Shown here piece after piece: positions 10,693 through 22,890 of a stretch of 64,000 bases of DNA. The DNA is from Xestospongia muta. Taxonomy: Eukaryota > Porifera > Demospongiae > Haplosclerida > Petrosiidae. The stretch is taken from contig OY848918.1 of assembly GCA_963693285.1 (NCBI GenBank), forward strand, positions 310,001-374,000, written 5' to 3'. The translations under genes were made by a program, and so were the position numbers. Position 1 is the first letter of the stretch; each line of letters begins with the position of its first letter. A model generated the notes under the pieces. It did not search any database and was not told the origin of the DNA. It saw only the letters and a program-made list of their open reading frames with translations.

Positions 10693-13600
10693 TTATATGT
10701 AATCATCATCATTGTTATCAATATTATCACTAATAGTTTCATAAACACTGTTTGATCTATCTTTAATTGTCTCATAAATGTGAGGTAGTTCTGGTAAGCT
10801 AGTATAAGCTATATTCTCTGACAATGTAATTGGTTCAGTAAGGTTAGTTATACCAGTAATATTGAGTTGTTGATTACTCCTTGATCCTATAACAATATAT
10901 TATATGATGAGATATTGTCTTAATATATCTTACCTTTATTTCTTATACATTGTAAGATCACCACAACAATTAAGATACCAATAATAATTATGAAAAAGGT
11001 GCTACTAATAATAGCAATAACCCCAAGACTTAGTCCTAATAATAGAACAGATAACTATTAGTAGATTTAGTTATAATTTGATATAGTGGGTATGACTGTA
11101 ACAGATAATGGAGTAATAATGAGAACATATACTAGTCAATACTATTGTATATAATATAGTTACTGAGTATTTTATTAACAAACCTACCTAATCCTTCAGG
11201 ATTTGTTATAGTGGGTGTGGCTGATACTGGAACTATCACTGTGGTGGTTGATAGTTCTACAGTTATATCATTTGTAATAGTACTAGAGAATATTCCATCA
11301 AGACATTGTCTGCTATTAAGTAAATTAGTACAGTTTCCACATCTTGTTGGACCCTGTATACAGTTTTAGCATATCAAGTGTAATGTAATAAGATCATGAC
11401 AAGTTAGGTATTACTCTTAGTAGCATATTAACTTACCTCTCCATAACATAATCCATTACAAGAGAAATGACACTGTTCACATGTACTATCATTAACATAT
11501 AAATAACTAATAAGAGAGAGAGGTTACTACCAGTATTACATATTATAAAACTTACATTCCTAATGTATTAAAGTCATCACATGTTGGGACACACTGTCCT
11601 TGATAAATATAGTTCTTACAATAATCACATTGTGTATTTTTAGGTCCCCAACACCATTCTTGTTCAGTAGAACATTCATCATGACATGTTAGGTTAGCTA
11701 ACACTGAAGAAACAAACAGTTATCATTAAATGTAATAGTATGACAATATCTGTATATATATATAATATTAATAAAATAATTGTGATAAATATTCTTACCA
11801 CACTCTTCTTCAGGTATCCTATAGTTATTATCTGGTATACAGATATCTACAGAACTGTCAGTGATGTAGGTACTTAAATTCCAAATATAACATAATGCTG
11901 GATTATCAATTAGTTGAATGCCTCCATTTTCAATTCTCTCCAGTGATGACAAGTCTAAATTCACTAAATCTGTCCCCTCAATAAATACAGTGCATTTGAT
12001 CATCTCTTCAGTTCCATTACATGAGAAAGATAGCACTTGAGATGGATCTGAGCCAATTACTCTCAAATTAGAGAGATATGAAAAATTTTGTTTGTTGAAG
12101 AGTTGAATTGTAAGTGTACCATGAATTTCTTGAATATCCTTAAGTCTCTCTAACTCAGATATGCTATGCAAAAGAAAGACGACTCAAATTAAACTAGATT
12201 ATATCAGAACTCACTCATCATCAACTCCCACATTTCCAATTCTCAATGATCCAGTAATGAGAGTATAACCAGTAAAGTCAACATCAGTGAATGTAGAGCC
12301 TCCAGTACATTCTAAAATTAAAACACATTATAGATGAAATAAACATTACTCGATGATTATAGTAATAGAAACCTAGTTAGGACAGCAGAACAATTAGCAT
12401 TTATTTTAAATTTGGATACAGACTTGTATATAAATTATTCTAAATGCATGTTTAACACCTTTTGGACATGGTCCATTACAGTCAATACATTGTTGAGTTC
12501 CATTAGCTGTAGTCACAGACATATAGTTTATAGGACATGACTCTACACATAGGTCTTTTAACTCAAACAGATTATCTATTAATATATATGACAATGTTAG
12601 TATGAATTGAAGTCAGGAACATTTACTTGGACAGCTTTTAACACATACAGGATCAGATGTGAACTTAAAATTTGGATTTGGTATAATCATATTAGAGCCA
12701 CTGTCATATATATTTTGTGGAGGACACTGTTCACGACAAACTCCACCATCACGTACATTTTTACAAGCCTATTAATAAAATAATTGTATGTATATTACTA
12801 CTCTATACTACTGACCTGACATTGATCATTGTTACCACCAGTACATCCTGCAGCACATTCAGAATGACAACATTGAATAGCCTGACCAATTTTATGACAA
12901 CGATTATCACAGAGACAATCAGGTGTTACTAAATTAAAAAAAATGATAATAACTGGTCATAATATCTGTGAGGTAAATAAGGTCCTTGCAGATTGATATG
13001 GTAGTTTGTTAAAGTTCAATAGCTCACATGTTTGACAACATTCTGTTGAGTCATTACACCAACAGTAGCCAGAGGAACAACCAATATTACCACACATAGG
13101 ATAGTCTGTAAATATAAGATCATATTTCTATCACAATAGATAACATAACTTACAATCATTAGTACATCCAGTAGTCCTAATATTAATTGAAGCATTAAGA
13201 GAGGAAGTTATATCTGTCCAACTAACATTTTGAACATTACACAATGAAGGTGTGTTAGATAGTCCACTTAAGAATACACCACCTTGAGTGATCTCTCTTA
13301 ATTGTGGCATATATAATGTACCAATATCAGAGTTAGATACAATAAGTGAATACTCCTCTGAGCTAACAGTAAATCTGGTATTTCCTCGTATTATCCTCAA
13401 ATTGGGAAGAGAAAGTCTTGATATTGGAGATATACGTCGAAGATAAATGAAGCCACTAATCTCTCTAGTATAATATAGAAATGAGAAGTTACTATCTGGT
13501 ATTGGTGTGTTGTCATAGAAACTAGATGGTATCTCAATGTGTACATTATGTTAAATGTAACAACAACCACAAAATTGATCATAAGCATCTTGTAATATGG

Positions 13601-14820
13601 CAGCTGCAGAATTACCACTAGCTCTTTCATCATTATTATGTCCAATACAAATGTCATCTGTAGAATTAAATGAAACAGTTGAAATTTGAAATGAACTACT
13701 TGAAAATGGTCTCATCACTGGTAAGGAGTAAATAACTTATGATTTCATTAATGTATGTCATGTACAAAACCAAGTGAGAGGCTCCAGTCATATAATATCA
13801 ATTATACCTCCAGTCCATGTCCCTATTATGCCATACATATCAGTATAAAAATAGCTTATATTTTTGCTGACATTAATGGACATGCTAAACTAGAACCAAT
13901 ATATATATATTTATATATTTATATATATATATAGTATGTACATGTAGTAGATATAATAAAAAGCCACAAACTAATGTTCGTACATTAATTAAAGCCACAA
14001 AAAAGAGATTACAACAAAGCATGTGATATTAACTGATAGTCATCATTGATTATATACTAGTTCTAGTTTACATTGTCCTAACATGTAAACATAAAAATGA
14101 CTTCTATTTTAAAAAAATCATTGACCATATAGTTATAATAATGATATTGTCGATGATTTGGTAAGTGATAAATTAATTAATAATATAATGATTATCAGTA
14201 TATTGATCTCTTGTTATTGTAAATAGACTTTCATTATATAATGAATAAATTCTGAGTACCTATCATGTGATGCTCATTATATAGAATGTATAGAATGTAT
14301 GTTTTGTCCAAGAAACTCCACAGTATTCCATAAAATTTGATATATTAAAAACACTCAGTTGTTGTGTGAGTTCAATTCTGGCAATGAAATACACAAAACT
14401 GGTATTCGATATTTGTAACTGTTGTATCAACATTATATAGTTGATATTAATGTAGGTTTTACATGTAATATATAGTCTCAATACAATGACTAGTCAAATT
14501 GTTATCTTAGCATATAAAATGTTTATTTGGAAACTGTAGATAATTTGCTAATTAAAATTACATTCCAACTATATAATTCCATATATATATTATAGTCAAT
14601 AAAATAAGCTGATCAGAAGTCTATATATACTAAACTAGCTATATATTGTATACTTATATATTCACTAGATCTAGAAATAAATACTAATAATTTATTATCA
14701 CAGATAATAATACAGTTCATTTTTACCTCCTTTGTCTGGACAATTTGGAGGATCCAAAGCCACTGATATGGATACAAGAAGGAGTGTACAAAAATAATAG
14801 AAAATTAGCTGCTGAATCAT
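10693..14820 (-). pseudogene. EGFR-like/ITAM receptor, copy 2, with premature stop in L1
   Basis: Exon by exon a duplicate of copy 1: signal peptide at 14820, L1 ~13150-13706, furin exons 12.4-13.1 kb, L2 11.8-12.3 kb, second Cys-rich region, TM ~10933-11030, tail ending 10693. The L1 exon has an in-frame TAA at 13551-13553 where copy 1 has a Gln codon (CAA), cutting the protein in the first domain. Elsewhere the frames and splice sites look preserved, and the tail keeps a perfect ITAM, YETIKDRSNSVYETI. It is therefore a young pseudogene, a null allele or a base error. Confidence 0.8.
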
Positions 14821-15312
14821 GATGGTTTACTGAAACAATAGACTCACAACATAATTTACAAGTAACATCATTTGCTAAAATATTTCATGTAATGACTTTG
14901 TCATACCATATATGGTCATATTGATAATGTTATTTTTGTGTAGACCGGTAAGTAATCGTTTTTACTTGAAGTGTTATAAATAAACTTTTCCAGCATAATA
15001 ACACAATGTAAGAGTGAAACTTATAACAATTAAAAATGTAACGCAATATAACTCAAACATATTTACTGTTGAAAGTGAAATATTAGGGACTCCACTCTCA
15101 GTTATGTCAATATTCCTAACATTAATTGGATCAGAGTAATCCAATAAAACATCATATGAGTATATAATATTGATATCTTTTGGCAGATATTAAAAATACA
15201 ATTATTATAATTGTAGTTGTATAAAGAAACTCATTCCATTGATATTAATAAACATAAAAATCAATATTAATAATTCATATAACATCATTGATATACATTA
15301 GTACTATCTTGT

Positions 15313-15600
15313 ATATGTGTGTGTGCGTGTGTGACCTGATCTGATTTGCAATATAGGACCACTTCTGTCAGAACATTCTGGACGTGATTTATGAAAAAAA
15401 CACCATTAAAAACTCTTCAAAAACTGTTTTGTATACATACATGCAATTACCATGAACAGTTGGGAATATATAGCAACTGTATGTATACAAAACTGTTTTT
15501 TGAGACTTTTTAACAGTTGTCCTTTGATAAGCCACATCACAAATGTTTTGACAGAAGTGGTCCCTTATTGTAAATCAAGTCACACACATGCAGACACACA
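15313..15600. mobile_element. Foldback/MITE-like element, second copy
   Basis: Same structure and same place in the tandem unit as 9733-10020, with a few substitutions. It was therefore present before the unit duplicated. A variable (CA)n/(CACAGA)n tract follows. Confidence 0.65.
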
Positions 15601-15798
15601 CACACACATACAGACACACATGCACACACACACATATATATATATGTTATTAGAGATTAGAGAACTAGATTTAGACATAACTAATAACTAATGGATGATA
15701 ACAATAGGAATCCTAAGTTGAATACTCTTGTTTGTCCAGATGGTCCAAATAGTATTTGTGAGAGATCAAACTTATTGGTAAAATGTAGTATATTAACT

Positions 15799-16074
15799 TT
15801 AGTATATTAAATTTAGAATGACATCTCCAATAGCTGTGATTTTACCCACTAGGTCTACTGAGGATGCTAACTCACTAGAAGTATTATATTCAGTTGTAAG
15901 TAACATAGCATCTGTTGATCTCTTGACTAACCATCTTGTTTCTACTTGTATATTCTTACTAATCACCTCACAATAAAGAGATACGTTGAGTTTTCCTTCC
16001 TCAACTAAAGTAAAGGCTGGTCCACTATTAGTACTAGAAATAGTTGTGTACTGTCCATTGTTTGTCGTTTCCAA
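15799..16074 (-). pseudogene. Single Ig-domain exon remnant in tandem unit 3
   Basis: Open minus-strand frame of 91 codons with an Ig-like pattern (LNVSLYCEV ... VETRWLVKRS). No signal peptide is visible in front of it, and no following exons lie before the EGFR-like gene of unit 2. It is probably a stranded first-domain exon of an Ig gene like 2891-4827. Whether it is still spliced into something is unknown. Confidence 0.5.
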
Positions 16075-16287
16075 ATAATTAATTATGCAAATTGACGTGG
16101 GTGTTGGTATTTATTAATGAACAGCAATCCAGAAAAGATAATGTTATGAGTTTGAATATGAAGAGATAATTTTTATTATAAAATAGAAATTGTATAAGTA
16201 ATGTTACTATAGATAATATATATCTATACAAGTACATCATAATACCTTCTACTTTAATATCTATATATAACAATAGACAATTAATTA

Positions 16288-16535
16288 TTATATGTAATCA
16301 TCATCATTGTTATCACTACTTTCATTAATAGTTTCATAAAGACTGTTTGATCTATCTTTAATCGTCTCATAAATACGAGGTAATTCTGCTGAGCTAGTAT
16401 ATGCTGTATTCTCTGACAATGTAATTGGTTCAGTAAGGTTAGTTATACCAGTAATATTGAGTTGTTGGTTACTCCTTGATCCTATAACAATATATTATAT
16501 GATGAGATATTGTCTTAATATATCTTACCTTTAAG
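16288..16535 (-). pseudogene. EGFR-like/ITAM receptor, copy 3: tail exon only
   Basis: Only the cytoplasmic-tail exon and a few bases of the TM exon remain. The tail keeps the ITAM (YETIKDRSNSLYETI) and ends NNDDDYI-stop. Just inside the TM exon (after ...TTACCTTTA at ~16535) the sequence switches to unrelated transposon DNA, so the ectodomain is lost from this copy. Confidence 0.8.
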
Positions 16536-17920
16536 TTTTTGAAGTTGCCCATTCTAGTAGATAACTGTTTTAACAATCGATGTTTAGCTTCAAACTAACT
16601 GTCCAGTGATGCACAAGTGGACCAAACCTATCAAAATAGCATACACATAGGATTATGATAACTTAGATCACGTACTTCAAAATTAATCGAGAGGGTATGT
16701 ATAAGAAAATGCATCTTTGTAATTACACTAACATCAGGATAGAGAATACGGAACTTCTGATGGTGTTCTGTTATTAGGACATACAGATAAGCTACATCAT
16801 CTTCATCAATTTTGGGAGCAAACAAATATTGGGAAATCTCAAGTAATGTAAAAAAACACAACCAATAAGGATCGTCTTCTGAAACCATATCACCAATCAT
16901 CAAAGGTAAAAACTGACACAGAACCCACATTTGTACTCCTAGGTAGTGTATCATAATTATAGAACCAATTTAACTTTATCTTGCTGTTTGAGTGAATGGC
17001 CTGGATCAACAAAATGTCTCTTGCGTGATATCAAGGATGGACGGTCCATTTAATCAAGATGCCCAAGCTCGATGCTCTCAATGGCATAGTTAAGTTGATT
17101 CAAGGTTAAACAGCCTTCATCTTGTATCAAGTGCCTAAGCAACAGTTTAACTTCAAAAGGAATAACCCCTTCAAGTATATCGTGAAATATATCGGGTAGC
17201 ATTGCTCCAGTACAGACATGAAAGTATGTGAGATCATTCAAAATTAACCTAAAGTTGAGACCATATTCTATTGAGAGATCATTTCGTCGAGTTGGGTGTG
17301 TTTCCATTTCAGATAAAGAACAATCATATTGTTCAGTAGTCCTCACTGTACACAGACTTTCATGAATCTAAACAAAGCAGATATTTAACTACCAGCTAGA
17401 CATATGATAACCTTCAATGACATTTCTCTCAGCAATATGTTGCATTGCCGACAAGGCCGATAAGCTGAGCAGCTCTCTTTAAAGCCACCAATAGAGCAAC
17501 TGGCAGGATTGTCAGCTAAAACACCAACTAAGGTACCATACATTAATTCAGGATATCCTTGAATACAAAAGCTGTGACCATTTTCCTGTATACAGTTAAA
17601 GTATTATATGCAAATAAATCACTTTCACTCACCAAAACTGCTACATCCCTTACAAATGGGTCCAACATTTTGTTCATAGGATATTTTTTAATGTAATTCA
17701 GTTTTACAAGGGCCAGTAATTGAATCTGGTTGACCCTTGTACGATAAAGTGGTCTTAAATTACCCAATGAATAATAAAACACACCTATAGCAAGCATAAT
17801 ATAAGATATCAATAAGAAAATACTTACCAAGTTTGTGTTTGTGCTTTTTAGATCCAAGGGGTTTACAAAATTCAACATCATCATAATAGAGAAATCATCT
17901 AACACTTTTGTATTAACAGT
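16536..17920 (-). mobile_element. Decayed DNA-transposon transposase fragment
   Basis: Minus-strand exons related to the intact transposase at 24835-29055. Shared landmarks: YYDDVEFCKPLGSKKHKHKL, FYYSLGNLRPLYR, the Cys-containing zinc-ribbon part near 17410-17470, the motif LPDIFHDILEGVIPFEVKLL (17050-17346), and KMHFLIHTLS then the breakpoint region (16633-16954). Frameshifts separate the blocks and both ends are missing. The right edge (~17920) abuts integrase sequence directly. Confidence 0.65.
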
Positions 17921-18485
17921 GAGAATACCCATCAACTGCAATAAAATGTGTAACCCCAAACATAATTAACTTTTCATTCTGATCTATATGCAATTTGTGA
18001 CCAAATACGTTGAATTTTATGGGATTGGGTTATTCCTGTCTACTGTATTCTGCCTTCATTGTTCATAACTTTCTGGTGCCACTCTTTGAAGTGACTGAGC
18101 AACTTTTTCTTCACTAACAAACATCCCCTTAGAATGTAAATAACCTTTCATCATTTTTCTGCCATATGTCTCACCAACCTATGATTTATGGTAGTATATT
18201 TAATTCACTCATATAGAGATTTGTATTAAAATGAGATTATGTCATAGATACTATTATTTATCAAACCTCTTGGACTGCCTCAAAAACAGTGTCATCAACC
18301 TCATCTTCAGGCATTTTTTCTAATTTATGCTTTTTGCAGTAATGACGAACAGTTCTCACAGAAAAGCCTTTGTCAACATTTGGAAACATAGACTTAAGCT
18401 TTCATTAATAGAATGACCATACTTTCTCCATTTTCTAACCATGCTTTCATCCACCTCCTCCAAATAAAGTTTGCAGTGATAAAAG
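17921..18485 (-). mobile_element. Integrase-type (DDE) transposon fragment
   Basis: On the minus strand an HTH-like part (VGETYGRKMMKGYLHSKG, EEKVAQSLQRVAPESYEQ) is followed by the start of an rve-like integrase core (FGHKLHIDQNEKLIMFGVTH, then IAVDGYS). The first DDE aspartate region is visible. The rest of the core is missing because the sequence switches to another transposase at 17920. Broken by stops; not functional. Confidence 0.55.
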
Positions 18486-18539
18486 TACAAATTATTCAAT
18501 TAAAAAAATTACATTATATAAATCAATTGAACATATTCT

Positions 18540-18990
18540 TGCAAAACTACAATTGGTGAAATTGTTAATCTGTCAATATGCATGCAATTCTGCAAATCTA
18601 TCAATTTGTTAATTTTGTATATCTGTCAATCTGTAAATTTAAAAATTCTACAATTCTGCAAATCAAACATTCTATATATCTGAATTTCTGAAAATTTGTA
18701 ATTCTGCAATTCTGCAATTCAGCAAATCTGCAAATCTGTAAATCTGAAAATCAGCATTTCTGCAAATCTGTAAATCTGTAATCTGCAATTCTGCAAATCT
18801 GCAAATCAGCAAATCTACAAATCTGTAAATCTGCAATTCTGCAAATCTGTAATCTGCAATTCTGCAATCTGCAATTCTGCAATTCTGCAAATCTGTAAAT
18901 CTGTAAATCTGCAAATCTACAAATCTGCAAGTCAGCAAATCAGCAAATTGTATATCTGTAAATCTTCAATTCTGTAAATCTGTCTGTAAA
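18540..18990. repeat. Minisatellite of 8-10 bp AATCTGCAA/ATCTGTAA-type units
   Basis: Dozens of short degenerate units mixing 'aatctgcaa', 'aatctgtaa' and 'attctgcaa'. A minus-strand ORF through it (RFADLQIYRF-like) is a by-product of the repeat. Confidence 0.85.
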
Positions 18991-19102
18991 AATGCCCTAA
19001 AATACAGAAATGCAGATTGGCCACTTTTTTACACTGGTTCACAACAACATATATCAATTTGTTATTTAAATTTGACCTAATCATATTTACATGTGATTTT
19101 GT

Positions 19103-19562
19103 TCAGACTGTGAATACCTTATTAATGAGCCAGGAAGATGAATCATGTGTTTCTTCATGAACTTGTTTCAGACACTGTAACTGTTTACCAGTGATTGATA
19201 CTGTTATGTGAAATGACTGACTAAGACATTCCCAATTGACTGTACACATTATGTTGTTTGATTGTATTTCATCATAGTATTGTTTGAGATCTATATAGGA
19301 CAAGATTATTTATTTAATGCATTGTAACTGACATTCATATACCATCCATTGTTGGTAGTTTTGTTAATGTACCACATGCATGTACTGATAGAGCCCTTGT
19401 TTGCTTTTATTTTCTTGCTTTAGCTCTTGTGTACATAGTAATATGGCAAGTGTGCTCCTCTCTTTGATAAGTGCTTCATCTCTGGTTGATAATTCTCTTA
19501 GAAGTTTATCAAATAGTTGTTTTTGAACATTAATAATTTCAGGAGACTGTTTTAGTGAACTC
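19103..19562 (-). other. Unassigned minus-strand exon-like pieces
   Basis: Two open stretches: 19103-19303 and about 19370-19562, the latter rich in Lys/Glu/Leu and coiled-coil-like (VQKQLFDKLLRELSTRDEAL). They lie between the USP fragment and the minisatellite and may be later exons of that gene. I do not recognise the family. Confidence 0.3.
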
Positions 19563-19800
19563 TAAAAATCACAGGAATAATGATGTGTATAATATGTGTA
19601 AACTAGGTTAATGTGGTTGAAATTATGCGGTATTTAAGTGCTTGGATTGGAAGGTGGTTTCACCATCTATTCAGGTTACCTTAACACTTTTCTTTTGATA
19701 TATCAGTATATAACCCTGCTTTTGTAAGATCTTATCATGATCCATGTGGTATACCTTGAAGTAATTATATTTTATTAACATCACTTGTATAGCCTACCAA

Positions 19801-20535
19801 GGAGTCATCCATTTTGTACCACCTTTTGTTGTTTAAAATGTAGCAAACATAATGACCTTGTGTACAAGATGGTCCAATGTGCTCTATCATTGCCACCAGG
19901 TCAAACATAACTGTAGCTCCCTAAATTGTACATGTTATGATAACTTGTAATTTTGCTTTAAGCACCTGTGCATCACAAAGATGTAATTCTTCAGAGAATG
20001 ATACTAGTGATGTATATTTTTGTGCTTGGCCATTCTTCCAAAAGAATCTATATTTGAAATTTGTTCTTCATATATTCATTGTCAAACAATGAGAAGAGTA
20101 TACCTTTGTAATTGAAGTATCAAAATTGATGGCAACAAATGCAGATCTTGTTTTACTGTTGTTTGAGTTTGTTTGTCACATCTATTGTTGGTAATGAAAC
20201 TAATATATTGGACTAGTTGAAAATGTATTCATCACCTCAGACATATTACACCACCTCTTTTTCAGATAACATCACTTTTTGGAATGAATTTTTGATTGCT
20301 TCTTCTATGTTAGCTCCCTACATGATATGTCCAATGTATTATCAACATATTAATAGTAACTGTTTATGTCATACCTGCATAGCTACTTGTAGATTTGATT
20401 GGTTGTTTTCAGAAGATCTGGACAATCCACATTTTAGACATTGTATTATGTTAAATATACATTATATGTACATATGTGTTCTTACTAGTAGTAGTTATTG
20501 TAGTATCAGTTATAATTTGTGTACACTGGTGTCAC
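19801..20535 (-). pseudogene. USP-type deubiquitinase fragment (C-terminal half)
   Basis: Minus-strand exons give the USP (peptidase C19) C-terminal pattern: zinc-ribbon CxxC (IIQCLKCGLSRSSENNQSN, ~20388-20450), CDKQTQTTVKQDLHLLPSIL (~20100-20180), RFFWKNGQAQKYTSLVSF, and the His box IEHIGPSCTQGHYVCYI followed by WYKMDDSLV (19801-19925). The Cys box is not seen. Two stops interrupt the exon near 20210-20330, so it is decayed. It sits among transposon fragments and may itself be transposon cargo; compare 54101-55435. Confidence 0.7.
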
Positions 20536-20580
20536 TTATGATTCAATTAATATATCAAAAGTACTAATATTGACTATAAA

Positions 20581-20960
20581 TACCTCTCTTTGATTTGAAG
20601 AAGAACTTAGTAAGAAACAGGGTCACTGCTTTCGATCATATCGAAGGAAGAAGAAGAGTAGGAGAGGCTTAATATGCTTGAATATCGACTAGATACATCG
20701 CTTTGAAAGTCTTCAGCCATTACTTTGCACCTACCAATGCTAGCATTCGTTCTCTCTGTGACGTCACAAGGGAGCCCCACCCTACTAGGAAGAACATTGC
20801 AATCTCAGACAAAGCCTTTAAAGAGCTTCGAAAAGAAGCTTGCTTTTAACAGTAATAACAATTTTTAAAAATTATTTAAATATTTTTAGGGTGAATTCCA
20901 TATGTCAAAGATAACATTCATGCAAAAAAAATATTTTTGAATTTTGGCATGTCCCGCCCT
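20581..20960 (-). mobile_element. Transposon end with start of its ORF
   Basis: The minus strand carries an ORF starting at 20720 (MAEDFQSDVSSRYSSILSLS, Ser-rich, stop at 20607). It is preceded by an AT-rich leader and a terminal-looking CTTAAAGGGCGGGACATGCC at ~20941-20962. The Ser-rich N-terminus recalls a transposon-associated ORF family I have seen in sponges and corals, but I cannot name it surely. The rest of the element is absent. Confidence 0.4.
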
Positions 20961-20984
20961 TTAAGTATTTGTTCCTCGGGTCCT

Positions 20985-21270
20985 CCATTACCAGCCCCAC
21001 CTAACTAAGACCACACCCTAGCTATTTTTAACTCTTTGTATACTGTGTGGTGTGATAATCTATTGGCTAATGGCTATTGTGAACTGGTACATTGTTTATT
21101 CAATACTATATTGGTAATATATTTAATATATTGTATCTAATACTGAACTGTATACATATCTATTTTATAAAATTTATTTATTCTTTTCTAGTTTATAAAA
21201 GTTCCAGTTGTAACCATTACTCATGGACAAGACCACCTCACCTCTGTCTGTGACATACCTGTCACCTCCA
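20985..21270. repeat. Left edge of a segmental duplication (matches 59255-59530)
   Basis: From CCTCCATTACCAGCCCCACC through GTCTGTGACATAC this block is nearly identical to 59265-59532. It marks the start of the region duplicated between 21-36 kb and 59-64 kb. Confidence 0.85.
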
Positions 21271-22890
21271 GTAGGTTCTGTCACTAGAGATGTTGTCCCA
21301 AGACAGTCTAGTCCACGAACTACTAGCTCATTGGTGAGTGATGATGTCATTGTCATGTGACCTATATTCCCTCCTATATAGCTACCTACATCTAACACAG
21401 TACAGGATAAGATGACAAGTTTAAGAGAAGAGAACACAAAGTTAGTATCACAAGGACAGTGTCTATAATATATATGTAATGGATGTCTCTGGTAGGGAGT
21501 CAGAGTGAGGCTAAACTACTTTCAGATAATGTATCAAAGTTACTTGCACAGTTAGATGGTGAGAGAGAGTCACACAGGTATAGAGCCTTCCTCTTTATAG
21601 CTGTGTTAATATTTTATTTGTTTTCAGGGCCTCAATGGAATGACTTCAAAGTGAAGCTGAGATAGGTCAGTGTAAAGTGACTGAGTTACAATGTGAATTA
21701 AAGTCTTGTCAACATCAATTGACACAATGTTTGTCTGAAGTGGAAAAAGGAAATAGTCAAAGAGATAAAGAGATTGAAGAACTTCAAGAACAGGTTTGTC
21801 CTCTCTCTTTTCCTTCCTTCTTCCTTAATCTCTCCTCTTCACATCTCTTTAACTTTCACAGGTGACATCATTAAGCTATCAGTTACAACAATGTAAAGAA
21901 CAGTTACTTCAAGGTAGTCAAGTTATTCATCAACTCAACAATCAGTTAGACACTGCACAACAACAAACAAAAAAGGTTGAAGAGATCAGAGAAGAAAAGA
22001 TGGCCAAGCTATCAAGTGAATTGAGTGAAAGCAACTCAGCAAAGCAGAAATTATTACAAAAATTAGAGAGACCTAATTCTGAAATATCTACATTCTCACA
22101 TCAAGTCAGATTATTTCAAGAATCTTCATTGAAAGCTCACCAATTAGGGGGCGAGGTCTTACAGCTTTGATAATCCCTATCAGATCAGGAGAAATTAAAG
22201 AGTGAACATCAACGAGGACAAGAGAGAACTGAGAGAGATTCTGAACAACTTAAAAGAGAGAGAAATGACTTGAAAAAGAGGGTTGGAACAATGTAATTGT
22301 CAGTTAGCTGAAATGCAGCAACGCTCTGAAGATTGGAGGAGTGAAAGAGAACGTTTCACTACTACAGTTAGGGAGGTATGTGTAATGGATGGATAGATGG
22401 ATTGAATGGATGCTACATGAACAAATGGATAGATATATTATGAATGGATGGACAGATACATGTAGATTGATAAATAATACATTTTCACTATGGATGGATG
22501 GATGAACAAATGGATGAATGTTACTACTCTTAATGGATGGACAGGCAAACAAATGGACACTATGCATATAGTGAGTGATATCTACTTTTACATTTAGTTG
22601 CAGACAGAAATAACTGACAAACTAAGAGAACAACAATTTAAAAGACAGTTTACAACAGGCACAATCTAATAATAAGCAGAAAGAGAAGGACATGGAGTCC
22701 TCCATAGCTAATATGTAACAAGATCTCGTCAAACAAGTTGAACAAGTTATGGAATTACAAGAGTTGCTTCGTAAACATCAAGCTGAGACAACTGCTAAAA
22801 GGTTGCAACTGGAACAAAATTTAGCTCAACATCAACCTGATTTGAGGACTAAAACACAGGAGCTGGAGTATCTATCACGATCATAAGTAC
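21223..22890 (+). pseudogene. Coiled-coil protein gene, degraded
   Basis: Starts MDKTTSPLSVTYLSPPVGSV (21223), then Gln/Glu/Leu-rich coiled-coil exons: ~21402-21460, ~21497-21560, ~21628-21794 (VTELQCELKSCQHQLTQC), 21863-22170 (VTSLSYQLQQCKEQLLQ, QVIHQLNNQLDTAQQQ). The pattern recalls the C-terminal coiled coil of centriolar SAS-6 proteins (ANEVI-WLN-QL), but this is weak. An in-frame TGA at 21641-21643 and several stops after 22170 suggest decay. Part of the first coiled-coil exon is repeated at ~23239-23292. Confidence 0.5.
22380..22565. repeat. Degenerate ATGG-type microsatellite
   Basis: Irregular GATGGATGAATGG tract inside an intron of the coiled-coil pseudogene. Similar tracts occur at 3410-3490, 23840-23900 and 60040-60170. 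Confidence 0.7.

Larger units (their letters stand above)
4826..16535. repeat. Tandem array of ~5.6 kb receptor-gene units (two full, third truncated)
   Basis: The same landmark (ATTGTTTGTCG at the Ig-gene 5' end) falls at 4826, 10471 and 16057, giving unit lengths of 5645 and 5586 bp. Each unit contains, reading plus-wise, an Ig-gene 5' end, an EGFR-like/ITAM gene on the minus strand, its ~1 kb intron 1, a foldback element and a (CA)n tract. The third unit keeps only the ITAM-tail exon and stops at about 16535, where transposon sequence begins. Confidence 0.88.

Noticed and set aside
18540..18990. Short-spaced repeats resembling a CRISPR array
   Set aside because: Units are 8-10 bp, degenerate and without spacers; the DNA is eukaryotic. 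The 153-bp array also has no spacers.
20217..20567. 116-codon plus-strand ORF
   Set aside because: Antisense to the USP zinc-ribbon exons on the minus strand; no domain of its own.
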